Shown here in pieces: positions 24,149-34,114 of a DNA stretch of 50,127 nt; the first letter of the stretch is position 1; each line of letters opens with the position of its first letter. The DNA is taken from NCBI RefSeq assembly GCF_003116815.1, contig NZ_QDKQ01000007.1, positions 1 through 50,127 of the forward strand. The letters run 5' to 3'. The position numbers and the translations under genes were made by a program. The notes beneath the pieces were generated by a model, which was given only the letters and a program-made list of their open reading frames with translations, was not told the origin of the DNA and made no database searches. Source of the stretch: Caulobacter endophyticus (GTDB taxonomy: Bacteria; Pseudomonadota; Alphaproteobacteria; Caulobacterales; Caulobacteraceae).

Positions 24149-25471
24149 ATGTTCGCCAAGCTTAACTCCGCCCGTCGCCTCCTCGTCGCCGCCGGCCTCG
24201 CCGCGGCTTCGCTGGTCGGCGTCGCTGCTCCCACCGTCGCTTCGGCTCAGATCCCGTACCTGCAGCTGAACGCCGCCGAACCCAAGTACGCGGCCATCGT
24301 GATCGACGCCAACTCGGGCGAGGTGCTGTACGACAAGCGCGCCGACAGCCCGCGCTATCCGGCCTCGGTCACCAAGGTGATGACGCTGTACCTGACCTTC
24401 GAGGCGCTCAGCGAGGGCCGCCTGAAGCTGACCGACCGCGTGCCGATCTCGCCGCGCGCCGCCGCCCAGGCCCCGACCAAGATGGGCCTGCGCCCGGGCG
24501 ACAGCCTCAGCGTCGACGAGGCGATTCGCGCCATGGCCGTGAAGTCGGCCAACGACATCGCCACCGCCATGGCCGAGAAGCTGGGCGGCAGCGAAAGCCG
24601 CTTCGCCGCCCTGATGACCCTGCGGGGCCAGGAGCTGGGCATGCGCAACACCCGCTTCGTTAACGCCTCGGGCCTGCCCGACAGCCGCCAGATCAGCACC
24701 GCGCGCGATCTCGCCATCCTGTCGCGCGCCACGATGCGTGACTTTCCGCAGTACTATTCCTACTTCAGCCTCAAGGGCTTCGAATTCCGCGGCGGCTACA
24801 TCCGCGGCCACAACCGCCTTCTCTCCAGCATGGAAGGCTTCGACGGCCTGAAGACCGGCTACACCAATGCGTCGGGCTACAACCTCGCCGGCTCGGCCGT
24901 GCGTGACGGCCGCCGCCTGATCGCCGTGGTCCTGGGCGGCTCGTCGACCGCATGGCGCGACAACAACATGGAAGACCTGCTGACCACCGGCTTCGACGTG
25001 ATGCGCCGCCGCTCGCACGGCGAGCGCACCAGCATCGCCGCCAACCTGTACGAAGAAGATCCGACCGGCCCGATCATGCGCCCCTCGTCGGAAGAGGGCG
25101 ATGGCGACCAGGCTGGCCTGAAGATCGTGCTGACCGACAATCCCAAGCCCGCGCCGGTGCGGGTGTCCCCCACCCTCAAGGCCGCCAAGGAATCCGTGAA
25201 GCCGGCTCCCAAGGCGACGCCGAAGAAGGCCAAGGGCGAATGGAGCGTCCAGGTCGGGGCCTTCCAGTCCAAGAGCCTCGCCAACAAGCAGCTGGGCATC
25301 GTCCGCGATCGCTTCACCAAGGCCGTGGCCGACGCCGAAGGCGCCGTGGTCAGCGCGGCGGGCGGCGCCTTCCGCGCCCAGTTCCAGGGCATGACCGCCG
25401 AGGCCGCCCGCGCCGCCTGCTCGGCGATCACCGCCAAGCGGCAGCCCTGCATGGTCATCGCCCCGCGCTGA
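24149..25471 (+). CDS. D-alanyl-D-alanine carboxypeptidase (S11) with C-terminal SPOR domain
   Basis: A 440-residue exported penicillin-binding protein. After a signal peptide (cleavage near ASAQ) comes the S11 transpeptidase-like fold with all three motifs: S73-V-T-K76, S133-A-N135 and K235-T-G. It trims the terminal D-Ala from peptidoglycan stem peptides in the periplasm. A Lys/Pro/Ala-rich linker (about 330-365) leads to a SPOR domain (about 366-440, WSVQVGAFQSKSLANKQLG), which binds denuded glycan at division sites and so should bring the enzyme to the septum. ATG 24149 or in-frame ATG 24131 may be used; neither has a strong RBS. A terminator follows. Confidence 0.93.
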   Translation: MFAKLNSARRLLVAAGLAAASLVGVAAPTVASAQIPYLQLNAAEPKYAAIVIDANSGEVLYDKRADSPRYPASVTKVMTLYLTFEALSEGRLKLTDRVPISPRAAAQAPTKMGLRPGDSLSVDEAIRAMAVKSANDIATAMAEKLGGSESRFAALMTLRGQELGMRNTRFVNASGLPDSRQISTARDLAILSRATMRDFPQYYSYFSLKGFEFRGGYIRGHNRLLSSMEGFDGLKTGYTNASGYNLAGSAVRDGRRLIAVVLGGSSTAWRDNNMEDLLTTGFDVMRRRSHGERTSIAANLYEEDPTGPIMRPSSEEGDGDQAGLKIVLTDNPKPAPVRVSPTLKAAKESVKPAPKATPKKAKGEWSVQVGAFQSKSLANKQLGIVRDRFTKAVADAEGAVVSAAGGAFRAQFQGMTAEAARAACSAITAKRQPCMVIAPR

Positions 25472-25493
25472 TCTCGGCGGAGCCGGAAACAAG

Positions 25494-25525
25494 AAAGCCG
25501 GCGGCCTTGCGGTCGCCGGCTTTTT
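25494..25525 (+). terminator. Intrinsic terminator after the D,D-carboxypeptidase gene
   Basis: A 10-bp stem AAAGCCGGCG/CGCCGGCTTT with a ten-base loop is followed by a T run (25521-25525), 22 bases past the stop codon. Confidence 0.9.
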
Positions 25526-25563
25526 CGTTTGCCTGTTTCTTCGCTGGAGGCGGGAAAGCCCCC

Positions 25564-25995
25564 TCACCGCCCCTTGAGCAACCGGTCCCGCGCCGCGTTC
25601 AGCTGGGCGGCCAGGCCCGCCGTGCCGCCCTTGTCGGGATGGGCAAGGCGGATCAGGCGGGCATAGGCGGCCTGGATCTCGTCGGGGCCGGCCTTTGCGT
25701 CGACACCGAGGATCGAACGGGCCTCGCCAGCCGACAGCTGCGGCTTGCTGGGCTCAGACACCTTGCGGATCACCGGACGCTGGCGGGCCGAGGTGGCGCA
25801 CCACAGGCCCAGCACGCACAGCGCAAGGGTCGCTGGCCACTGACTGCGCACGCCCGCATAGGCGGCGGCGGCGAAGGCCGCGGCCGAGGCCACGCCGGCG
25901 CCGACGCGCCAGCCCTCGCCAGCGAAGAGCGGCTTGCGCTTGCCCCACAGCAGCCAGGCGACGACCACCGCGCCGAGGATCAGATAGAAGAGCAT
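25564..25995 (-). CDS. Membrane-anchored J-domain protein
   Basis: A 143-residue protein with two to three hydrophobic segments in the first 65 residues (one from residue 2, others at about 33-65) and a C-terminal short J domain (about 88-143) carrying the DnaK-stimulating HPD motif in RLAHPDKGG. The layout resembles the TIM14/Pam18-like DjlA-type proteins of alphaproteobacteria, which recruit Hsp70 to the membrane. The J domain is at the extreme C-terminus, with no substrate-binding domain. It follows mipZ in the same direction with a 27-base gap, so cotranscription is likely. Confidence 0.88.
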   Translation of the reverse strand: MLFYLILGAVVVAWLLWGKRKPLFAGEGWRVGAGVASAAAFAAAAYAGVRSQWPATLALCVLGLWCATSARQRPVIRKVSEPSKPQLSAGEARSILGVDAKAGPDEIQAAYARLIRLAHPDKGGTAGLAAQLNAARDRLLKGR

Positions 25996-26022
25996 GCGCG
26001 GATCCGACGCCGCCCTATCGGT

Positions 26023-26859
26023 TTACTGGGCGGCGAGCAGAGTTTCGCCCGAGAACGCCGCCAGGCCAAGCGAGTGCATCAGGGCCCTCAGTTCCTGACG
26101 CGCGGCCAGGTGCTGCAGCGACACCGGCACCGGACGAACCTGGGTCGACAGGTCGGCGATGGTCAGGCCGAACGGGAACAGCTCGCGATAGATCACGCGA
26201 TCGCGCAGGCCCGGACCCATGCGGAAGCCCACGCGCTTGGCCAGGGCCGTCAGGCGGTCTTCCAGGCGCTTGCGGTTACGGGCTTCGGTGGTGGCCAGGC
26301 GGTTGCGCAGCACCACCCAGTCCAGCGGCTGGCGCTGGCCGGCCATGGCGCGGGCCTTGCGGGCCTCCCAAACCGTCTGGGAGTAGAGGCTGGGCTTCTG
26401 CAGCTCCATGGTCACCGGGTCAACGTGGCCCAGCATGTCGAAGTCGACGAAGCTGTCGTTCATCGGCGTGACGATCAGGTCGGCCAGGCCATGGGCCATG
26501 CGCGTGATCTGGGTGTCGCCCCCGGGGGTGTCGATCAGCACGAAGTCGGCGACCTCGCGCGCGGCCAGGAACGCCTTCTCGAAGGCGGCGACCTGTTCGG
26601 CTTCCGACGCCGCCGCCAGGGCGATGTCGTCGTCGCTGAGACGGAAGGTCTGCGGCATCGGCAGCTTGACGTCGTTGCCGGCCAGCCAGGCCGCGCGGTT
26701 CTCGCAGAACCGCATGCTGGTGCACTGGCGCAGGTCCAGGTCCATGATCGCCACCCGGGCGCCGCCGTACAGCAGCGACGTCATGAGGTGCATAGCGATG
26801 GTGGACTTGCCGGCCCCGCCCTTTTCGTTGCCGACGACGATCACGCGCGTTTCGGCCAT
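26023..26859 (-). CDS. mipZ: Division-plane positioning ATPase MipZ
   Basis: A 278-residue ParA/MinD-type P-loop ATPase that forms a bipolar gradient with ParB and inhibits FtsZ away from midcell. The deviant Walker A EKGGAGKST contains Lys13 and Lys18; Asp42 (switch I, MDLDLRQ) and the switch-II Asp115 (DTPGGD) known from the C. crescentus protein are all present. The C-terminal half is nearly unchanged from C. crescentus (ARNRKRLEDRL, then RELFPFGLT), while residues 44-100 differ strongly. ATG 26859 follows GGAAGAAG. It is divergent from panC, and two CcrM sites lie just upstream. Confidence 0.97.
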   Translation of the reverse strand: MAETRVIVVGNEKGGAGKSTIAMHLMTSLLYGGARVAIMDLDLRQCTSMRFCENRAAWLAGNDVKLPMPQTFRLSDDDIALAAASEAEQVAAFEKAFLAAREVADFVLIDTPGGDTQITRMAHGLADLIVTPMNDSFVDFDMLGHVDPVTMELQKPSLYSQTVWEARKARAMAGQRQPLDWVVLRNRLATTEARNRKRLEDRLTALAKRVGFRMGPGLRDRVIYRELFPFGLTIADLSTQVRPVPVSLQHLAARQELRALMHSLGLAAFSGETLLAAQ

Positions 26860-26882
26860 AGGCTTCTTCCTTCGTTCCACCC

Positions 26883-26896
26883 GACTCGGGCGAATC
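26883..26896 (-). promoter_or_regulatory. Two CcrM methylation sites (GANTC) upstream of mipZ
   Basis: GACTC at 26883-26887 and GAATC at 26892-26896 lie 24-37 bases upstream of the mipZ start codon. In C. crescentus mipZ transcription is known to depend on CcrM methylation, and these sites fit that control. GANTC is rare in such GC-rich DNA, so a pair is notable. Confidence 0.6.
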
Positions 26897-27062
26897 TAAC
26901 CAAAATCTTAACGCGCATGAAACGCCCTGCGCGCTCCTAGCGTCAATCTTATGGCGCCCTGCGTCCACAGTCTCGGTGTCGCAGGTGGACCCGATGTCCC
27001 ATATCGGCCATAAGCCGCCCGTCCGAACGCTCGTTTTTGCGTCGCAGCAGAGTTCCCCCGAA

Positions 27063-27911
27063 ATGACCCGTATCGTCCGCACCGTCGCCGAATTGCGTGA
27101 GCAGGTCCGCGCCTGGAAGGCCGCCGGCGAGCAGGTGGGCCTGATCCCGACCATGGGCGCGCTGCACGAGGGCCACCTGTCGCTGGTCCGCCTGGCCCAG
27201 ACCCGCGTGAAGCGCACCGTGGCCAGCGTCTTCGTCAATCCCAAGCAGTTCGCCCCGCACGAGGACTTCGACGCCTATCCGCGCGGCGAAGCCCGCGACG
27301 CCGAGCTTCTGGACAGCGCCGGCTGCGACCTGCTGTTCGCCCCGAACGCGGCCGAGATGTACCCCCAGGGCTTCTCCACGACGATCAACCTGACGGGCGT
27401 CTCCGAACCGCTTGAAGGCGCTGCCCGCCCGCAGTTCTTCGGCGGCGTGGCCACCGTCGTCACCAAGCTGCTGATCCAGGCGGAGCCGGACATCGCCCTC
27501 TTCGGCGAGAAGGATTACCAGCAACTCCAGGTCATCCGCCGCGTGACCCGCGATCTTGATCTGCCCGTCGAGATCGTCGGCGCCCCCACGGCCCGCGCAG
27601 AGGACGGCCTGGCCCTCTCCTCGCGCAACGCCTACCTGTCGCCGCAGGAGCGCGCCGCCGCAGTGGCCCTGCCCAACGCCATGAAGGCCGCCATCGCCGC
27701 CGTCCAGGCGGGCGAGCGCGTCGAGATGGCCGAGGCGGCCGGCAAGGCCGCCCTGGAAGCCGCCGGCTTCCGCCAGGTGGACTATTTCGATTTCCGCGAC
27801 GCCGACGACCTTTCGCGTCTGGGCCCGGACGCCCTGCACGGCTCCAAGGCGCGCCTGCTGGCGGCCGCCTGGCTGGGCAAGACCCGCCTGATCGACAACA
27901 TGGCCGCCTGA
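27063..27911 (+). CDS. panC: Pantothenate synthetase
   Basis: A 282-residue enzyme joining D-pantoate and beta-alanine with ATP to make pantothenate for coenzyme A. The nucleotidyltransferase HIGH-like motif is PTMGALHEGHLSLV; VASVFVNPKQF, FGEKDYQQLQVIRR and GLALSSRNAYL complete the active site. The length equals that of E. coli PanC when started at ATG 27063. In-frame ATG at 26976 would add 29 residues unlike the family. Divergent from mipZ, as in other Caulobacter. Confidence 0.96.
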   Translation: MTRIVRTVAELREQVRAWKAAGEQVGLIPTMGALHEGHLSLVRLAQTRVKRTVASVFVNPKQFAPHEDFDAYPRGEARDAELLDSAGCDLLFAPNAAEMYPQGFSTTINLTGVSEPLEGAARPQFFGGVATVVTKLLIQAEPDIALFGEKDYQQLQVIRRVTRDLDLPVEIVGAPTARAEDGLALSSRNAYLSPQERAAAVALPNAMKAAIAAVQAGERVEMAEAAGKAALEAAGFRQVDYFDFRDADDLSRLGPDALHGSKARLLAAAWLGKTRLIDNMAA

Positions 27912-27919
27912 GGGTGCTC

Positions 27920-28008
27920 CTAGGCCTTGGTCACCAGGGCGACGCCGACGGCGCTCACCATCGCCAGGAACAGCAGACCCATGCCGAACGCCTATGGGCC
28001 AGTCGCAT
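27920..28008 (-). pseudogene. Frameshifted small membrane ORF (about 29 residues)
   Basis: A good RBS (GGGAG) and ATG at 28008 begin the peptide MRLAH, but the frame is 89 bases to the in-frame stop of the next reading frame. Shifting one base gives MRLAH joined to AFGMGLLFLAMVSAVGVALV ending TKA, a single hydrophobic helix with positive N-terminus that looks like a real small membrane protein. As written, only MGLLFLAMVSAVGVALVTKA (ATG 27982) is open. It is either a frameshifted gene, a sequencing error or chance. Confidence 0.4.
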
Positions 28009-28074
28009 CTTCGCTCTCCCTAAGAAGGTCGAGCCAGGATCGTCGCACGCCTGGGCTGACGATCCGCTAAGCGA

Positions 28075-28473
28075 TCACCAGGCGCCAAGCTCCCGGAGTT
28101 GGCGAGCCAGTTCCGGCGGCATGTCGGCGGCCTCGCCCTCGGTCAGGTCCGGCGGAGCATCCTCGGGCGCGAGGTAGCGCCAGCCCTGAAAAGCCCGGCG
28201 CGGCTGCGGCGCCACACGCACGATGGTCGGGTCGACCGTCACCTCGCAGCGCGCGTTCTGCCCCTCGCCCACCGTGTCGATGGCCAGGATGGTCTGGCGG
28301 CACAGCACCTGGCCCTTGAACACCCGGTACAGCGAGCCGCCGTCCAGGATTTCGCCGATCCGCTTGGGCGTCATCCGGGTGTGCATCACCCACGGATGGC
28401 CTTCCTTGTGCCAGGCGACGAGGTCGTCGATGTTGTCACAGCCGACGACCAGCTTGATCATGTGCAGGGCCAT
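28075..28473 (-). CDS. DUF1489 family protein
   Basis: A 132-residue protein of an alphaproteobacterial family of unknown function. The N-terminal MIKLVVGCDNIDDLVAWH and RIGEILDGGSLYRVFKGQVLC, followed by the RRAFQGWRYL strand, are typical. There is no signal peptide or membrane segment. The start may be ATG 28473 or the internal ATG 28461. It stands alone between panC and the antiporter. Confidence 0.88.
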   Translation of the reverse strand: MALHMIKLVVGCDNIDDLVAWHKEGHPWVMHTRMTPKRIGEILDGGSLYRVFKGQVLCRQTILAIDTVGEGQNARCEVTVDPTIVRVAPQPRRAFQGWRYLAPEDAPPDLTEGEAADMPPELARQLRELGAW

Positions 28474-28639
28474 GGAGCCGATTTAGCGCGCTCTGTTCAC
28501 GGCGCAAGCGCCAGCCGCCCACAACGAACTGACAACGCTATCATATAACCCCTAGGTCCCATTCCCGACCAATGATATCGGAGTCTCAGGGAAGAGACGG
28601 CGACCGTCGAAGCACGGCGCGATTTCGGGGGACGGGACC

Positions 28640-29941
28640 ATGACGGCGGCTGAGCTCAGCGTTGTCTTCTTTTTGCAGATGTTCGTGATCATCGCGGTCA
28701 GCCGGCTGGTCGGCTGGCTCGCCAAGAAATATCTGGGCCAGCCTCAGGTCGTGGGCGAGATGATCGCCGGCGTGCTGCTGGGACCGTCGCTGTTCGGCCT
28801 GCTGGCGCCCGACATCCAGCACATGCTGTTCCCCAAGGATTCCAAGAGCGTCCTCTATGTCGGCGCCCAGATGGGCGTCGGGCTCTACATGTTCCTGGTG
28901 GGCCTCGGCTTCCAGGCCGACCACTTCAAGAGCAACGCCAAGAGCGCGGCGGCCGTGTCGCTGTCGGGCATGGCCGCGCCGTTCCTGGTCGCCGTGGCCA
29001 TCGCGCCGTGGCTGCTGCACCTGGGCCTGTTCGGCAAGGGCATCGACACCTTCCAGGCCACGCTGTTCATGGGCGCGGCGATCTCGATTACCGCCTTCCC
29101 GATGCTGGCCCGCATCATCCACGAGCGCGGCCTGTCCAAGACGCCGCTGGGTACGCTGTCGCTGTCGGCGGGAGCCATCGACGACGCCGGCGCCTGGACG
29201 GTGCTGGCCGTCGTCCTTGCCACCTTCGGCGGCGGCCCGGCCGTGGCGATCAAGGCCATCGTCGGCGGCGCGGTCTTCGTCGCCTTCATGGTCACCCTGG
29301 GCCCGAAACTGCTGGCCCCGCTGGGCCGCTGGGCCGAGCGCGAAGGCAAGGTCACGCCCAACATACTGGGCGTCGTGGTCATGCTGTTCGCGCTGTGCGC
29401 CTGGGCGATGGACGCGGTGGGCATCCACGCGGTGTTCGGCGGCTTCATCCTGGGCACGGTGCTGCCGCGCGGCGTGCTCAGCCGCGAGGTCAAGAAGCAG
29501 CTGGAGCCGTTCGCGGTCGTGCTGCTGCTGCCGATGTTCTTCACCTTCTCGGGGCTGCATACACAGCTGACCATGGTCAACAGCTTCGGTCTGGTCGCCG
29601 TGACCCTGGTGATCCTGGCCGGCTCGATCCTGGCCAAGGGCGGCGCCTGCTGGGCCGCCGCGCGCCTGACCGGCCAGGACAACGCCACCGCCTGCGGCAT
29701 CGGCGCCCTGATGAACGCCCGCGGCCTGATGGAGCTAATCATCATCAACATAGGCCTGCAGAAGGGCATCATCGGCCCGGCGCTATTCTCGATGCTGGTG
29801 CTGATGGCGATCATCACCACCCTGATGGCCAGCCCGCTGTTCGAGCTGCTGTACGGCAAGGCCGCGCGGGCCCGAGGCGAACTCGGGGCGCTGGACGAGA
29901 GCGAGGACGAGGCCAGCGAGCTGGCGAGACTGCCGGCGTAA
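28640..29941 (+). CDS. Kef-type CPA2 cation/proton antiporter
   Basis: A 433-residue inner-membrane protein with about 12-13 helices. The CPA2 features are GEMIAGVLLGPSLFG in helix 2, SITAFPMLARII (the TP-like unwound helix 4), and the ion-binding acidic pair AIDDAGAW. It ends with a short acidic cytoplasmic tail (ESEDEASELARLPA) and lacks the RCK/TrkA_N domain of KefB/KefC, so it is not gated by glutathione in the usual way. Exchange of Na+ or K+ for H+ is expected. A large inverted repeat follows the stop. Confidence 0.9.
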   Translation: MTAAELSVVFFLQMFVIIAVSRLVGWLAKKYLGQPQVVGEMIAGVLLGPSLFGLLAPDIQHMLFPKDSKSVLYVGAQMGVGLYMFLVGLGFQADHFKSNAKSAAAVSLSGMAAPFLVAVAIAPWLLHLGLFGKGIDTFQATLFMGAAISITAFPMLARIIHERGLSKTPLGTLSLSAGAIDDAGAWTVLAVVLATFGGGPAVAIKAIVGGAVFVAFMVTLGPKLLAPLGRWAEREGKVTPNILGVVVMLFALCAWAMDAVGIHAVFGGFILGTVLPRGVLSREVKKQLEPFAVVLLLPMFFTFSGLHTQLTMVNSFGLVAVTLVILAGSILAKGGACWAAARLTGQDNATACGIGALMNARGLMELIIINIGLQKGIIGPALFSMLVLMAIITTLMASPLFELLYGKAARARGELGALDESEDEASELARLPA

Positions 29942-29948
29942 GCTAGCC

Positions 29949-29990
29949 AATCTCCGTAAAATTCCCGCCTTCGCGCGGATTTTACGGAGA

Positions 29991-29992
<2 letters not shown>
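29949..29992. terminator. Long perfect inverted repeat between convergent genes
   Basis: Two 14-base arms, AATCTCCGTAAAAT (29949-29962) and ATTTTACGGAGATT (29979-29992), are perfect complements around a 16-base centre that itself pairs partly. The hairpin lies between the antiporter stop and the carboxylase stop, and its right arm overlaps the TAA of the carboxylase (29993-29991). It has A/T-rich arm centres rather than a T tract, suggesting bidirectional termination or mRNA 3' protection. Confidence 0.7.
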
Positions 29993-31958
<1,966 letters not shown>

Positions 31959-32169
31959 CGCGTTCCTCCTAGGGGCGAGGCTGTTTTGGGCCAGCCTCTG
32001 TCGCATGCTTCGTTATCGGCCGAGGTTTATGCCCTAAAACATCGATAGGCCAGCACGACCTTTGCCGCACGCCGCGACAACGCCGCCAGCTTGCCCCCTG
32101 CCCTGGCCGTTGCAAAGCGCCGCCATGTCTTTCTAGATCGCGTCTCGTAGCGCGTCGCCTGGAGGAAGC

Positions 32170-33201
32170 ATGCCCATCGACACCTCGCGACGGGCGCTTG
32201 CCCTCGGGACCGCCGCCCTGGCGCTCCTCCCCACCACCGTCCGCGCCGAGCCGGCGCTGCGCCTGCCGAACATGCCGCTGCACGACCCGTTCATGGTCGC
32301 CGACGACGGGGCCGGGCTCTATCGGCTCTACACCTCCAACATCGCGCGGCTCAGCGGCACGCCGGGCCTGGGCGTGATGATGTATGTCAGCCGCAACCTG
32401 CTGAACTGGAAAAAGCCGCGCTGCGTGTTCCAAGCGCCGACCACGGCCTGGTTCAAGGGCGGAGCCTGGGCGCCGGAGGTCCACCAGTGGCGAGGCCGCT
32501 GGCTCATCTTCGCCACCTTCCACGACGAGGCCGCCCTCCTGCCGCCGGTCGGCAAGCGCAAACCCTACCGGCGCGGCACGATCCTGGCCGTGGCCGACAG
32601 CCCCGAAGGCCCGTTTACCGTCGTCCGCGACGGCGAGCCGGTCGCGCCGAAAGAACTGATGACGCTGGACGGCACGCTCTACGTCGCCCCCGACGGGCGG
32701 CCCTGGTATGTCTATTCGCGCGAGTGGCTGCAGGTGGGCGACGGGGCCATCGAGGCCCTGCCCCTGACCGACGACCTGGCGGCCGCCGGACCGCGCCGCA
32801 CGCTGTTCACCGCCAGCCAGGCGCCATGGGCCGACGGCAAGAAGCAGCCCGAGGGCGATCTGGCCTACGTCACCGACGGCCCGCAGCTGTTCACGAGCAA
32901 GACCGGCCAACTTCTGATGCTGTGGTCCAGCTACGACAAGAACGGCTACGTCCAGTCGCAGGCGCGCTCGAAGAGCGGAACGATCGAGGGTCCTTGGGAA
33001 CAGCTGCCGCCGCTGGTCCGCCACGACAGCGGCCACGGCATGCTGTTCCACCGCTTCGACGGCCAGCTGATGATGGTGGTCCACCGCCCGTTCAAGAACG
33101 CCCGCGGCAAGCTCTACGAGATGCGCGACGCGGGCGATCGGCTGGAGATCGTCAGGCAGCGGACAGATCTGGACGGGGATCCCGAACCCCTCTCTCTTTG
33201 A
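32170..33201 (+). CDS. GH43-like five-bladed beta-propeller glycoside hydrolase, exported
   Basis: A 343-residue exported protein. The signal peptide contains twin arginines (DTSRRALALGTAALALL), suggesting Tat export. Propeller blades are marked by LHDPFMVADD (predicted base Asp), GGAWAPEVHQWRGRWLIFATF, and VTDGPQLFTSKTGQLLMLWSS, typical of the GH43 arabinanase/xylosidase clan. Clan members cut furanosides and pyranosides, and in this fucose locus the substrate may be a side sugar of a fucan. GGAGG precedes ATG 32170 closely. Its 3' end overlaps the convergent FGE gene by 50 bases. Confidence 0.85.
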   Translation: MPIDTSRRALALGTAALALLPTTVRAEPALRLPNMPLHDPFMVADDGAGLYRLYTSNIARLSGTPGLGVMMYVSRNLLNWKKPRCVFQAPTTAWFKGGAWAPEVHQWRGRWLIFATFHDEAALLPPVGKRKPYRRGTILAVADSPEGPFTVVRDGEPVAPKELMTLDGTLYVAPDGRPWYVYSREWLQVGDGAIEALPLTDDLAAAGPRRTLFTASQAPWADGKKQPEGDLAYVTDGPQLFTSKTGQLLMLWSSYDKNGYVQSQARSKSGTIEGPWEQLPPLVRHDSGHGMLFHRFDGQLMMVVHRPFKNARGKLYEMRDAGDRLEIVRQRTDLDGDPEPLSL

Positions 33202-34114
33202 GAGAGGCTTTTTCGTACGCCACCCGGAAGCCCACGTGCGATGTTCCGATGCCCTCCTCCTGCGCCTGCCAGGCGGCGGGCCGGAAGTTGGCGCAGTAGT
33301 TGAAGGCGCAGAGGAACGAGCCGCCCTTGATCAGGCGCTCGACGCCCGAGGTTCCGGCGGGGCTGGCCGTCCACTCCCAGACGTTGCCGATCATGTCGAC
33401 GAGGCCGAAGGCGTTGGGCGAGAAGCAGCCGACCGGCGCCAGGCCCGTGAAGTGGTCTTCGTCTGCCTGGGCCAGCGGAAACTCGCCCTGCCAGGTGTTG
33501 GCCGTGGGTTTGCCGTCGTCGTCATAGGCCCAGGCCTGGGGCGCGCGCGGACCGGCCTGGTCGCCGCGCGCGGCGCGCTCCCACTCGGCTTCGGTCGGCA
33601 GGCGTCCGCCGGCCCAGCGGGCGTAGGCGGCCGCGTCGGCATAGGCCACGTGCACCACCGGCTCGTCGGCATGGGCCAGGTCGTCGGCCCCGCCGCCGTG
33701 CGGCCGGCGCCAGTTGGCGCGCGGCGTCAGCTTCCACCACTGGCCCGCGTCGTCGAGGCCGGAGGCCAGATGTTCGGGCTGGACGAACGCCGCCGAGGCT
33801 CCGTCCCGCTCGGCCTGGGTTACGTAGCCGGTGGCGTCGACGAAGGCGGCGAACTGGCGGTTGGTCACCTCGTGGCGATCCAGCCAGAAGCCCTCGACTG
33901 CCACCACCCTGCCCGGCCGCCCCGGACCGTCCTCGCCCAGCGACACCTCGCCGGCGGGAATGAAGGCGCGACCTTCCCGGGTCTTGCAGGCGCCGGCGGG
34001 CGCGGCGCGGATCGCCGCCACGTCGACGCCGGACGGATCGGCGGTCGTGAAGCCGCCGGCCGAAAGGCCCGCGACCAACGCGACCACCGCCGCCGCAGGA
34101 AGGCCGCGCCGCAT
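33152..34114 (-). CDS. Exported formylglycine-generating enzyme (sulfatase maturase)
   Basis: A 320-residue SUMF1-domain protein that oxidises the sulfatase active-site Cys to formylglycine using O2 and Cu. The active cysteines are Cys269 and Cys274 in SFLCAFNYCANFRPAA, spaced as in human and bacterial FGE. The family strand motifs EVTNRQFAAFVDATGY, RLPTEAEWERAARG and IGNVWEWTAS are also present. A signal peptide (about 1-24) puts it in the periplasm with its substrate. It shares TGATG with the upstream sulfatase. The last 17 residues lie antisense to the GH43 3' end and its terminator and are probably not functional. Confidence 0.93.
   Translation of the reverse strand: MRRGLPAAAVVALVAGLSAGGFTTADPSGVDVAAIRAAPAGACKTREGRAFIPAGEVSLGEDGPGRPGRVVAVEGFWLDRHEVTNRQFAAFVDATGYVTQAERDGASAAFVQPEHLASGLDDAGQWWKLTPRANWRRPHGGGADDLAHADEPVVHVAYADAAAYARWAGGRLPTEAEWERAARGDQAGPRAPQAWAYDDDGKPTANTWQGEFPLAQADEDHFTGLAPVGCFSPNAFGLVDMIGNVWEWTASPAGTSGVERLIKGGSFLCAFNYCANFRPAAWQAQEEGIGTSHVGFRVAYEKASLKERGVRDPRPDLSAA
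33189..33213 (+). terminator. Intrinsic terminator overlapping the GH43 stop codon
   Basis: An 8-bp stem CCTCTCTC/GAGAGAGG with a three-base TTT loop is followed by CTTTTT. The GH43 stop TGA (33199-33201) lies in the loop and right arm. The same DNA encodes the C-terminal tail of the formylglycine-generating enzyme on the other strand. Confidence 0.85.

Noticed and set aside
27914..28177. Plus-strand open frame of 87 codons after panC
   Set aside because: It is Arg/Ser-rich without homology, runs antisense into DUF1489, and has no RBS.
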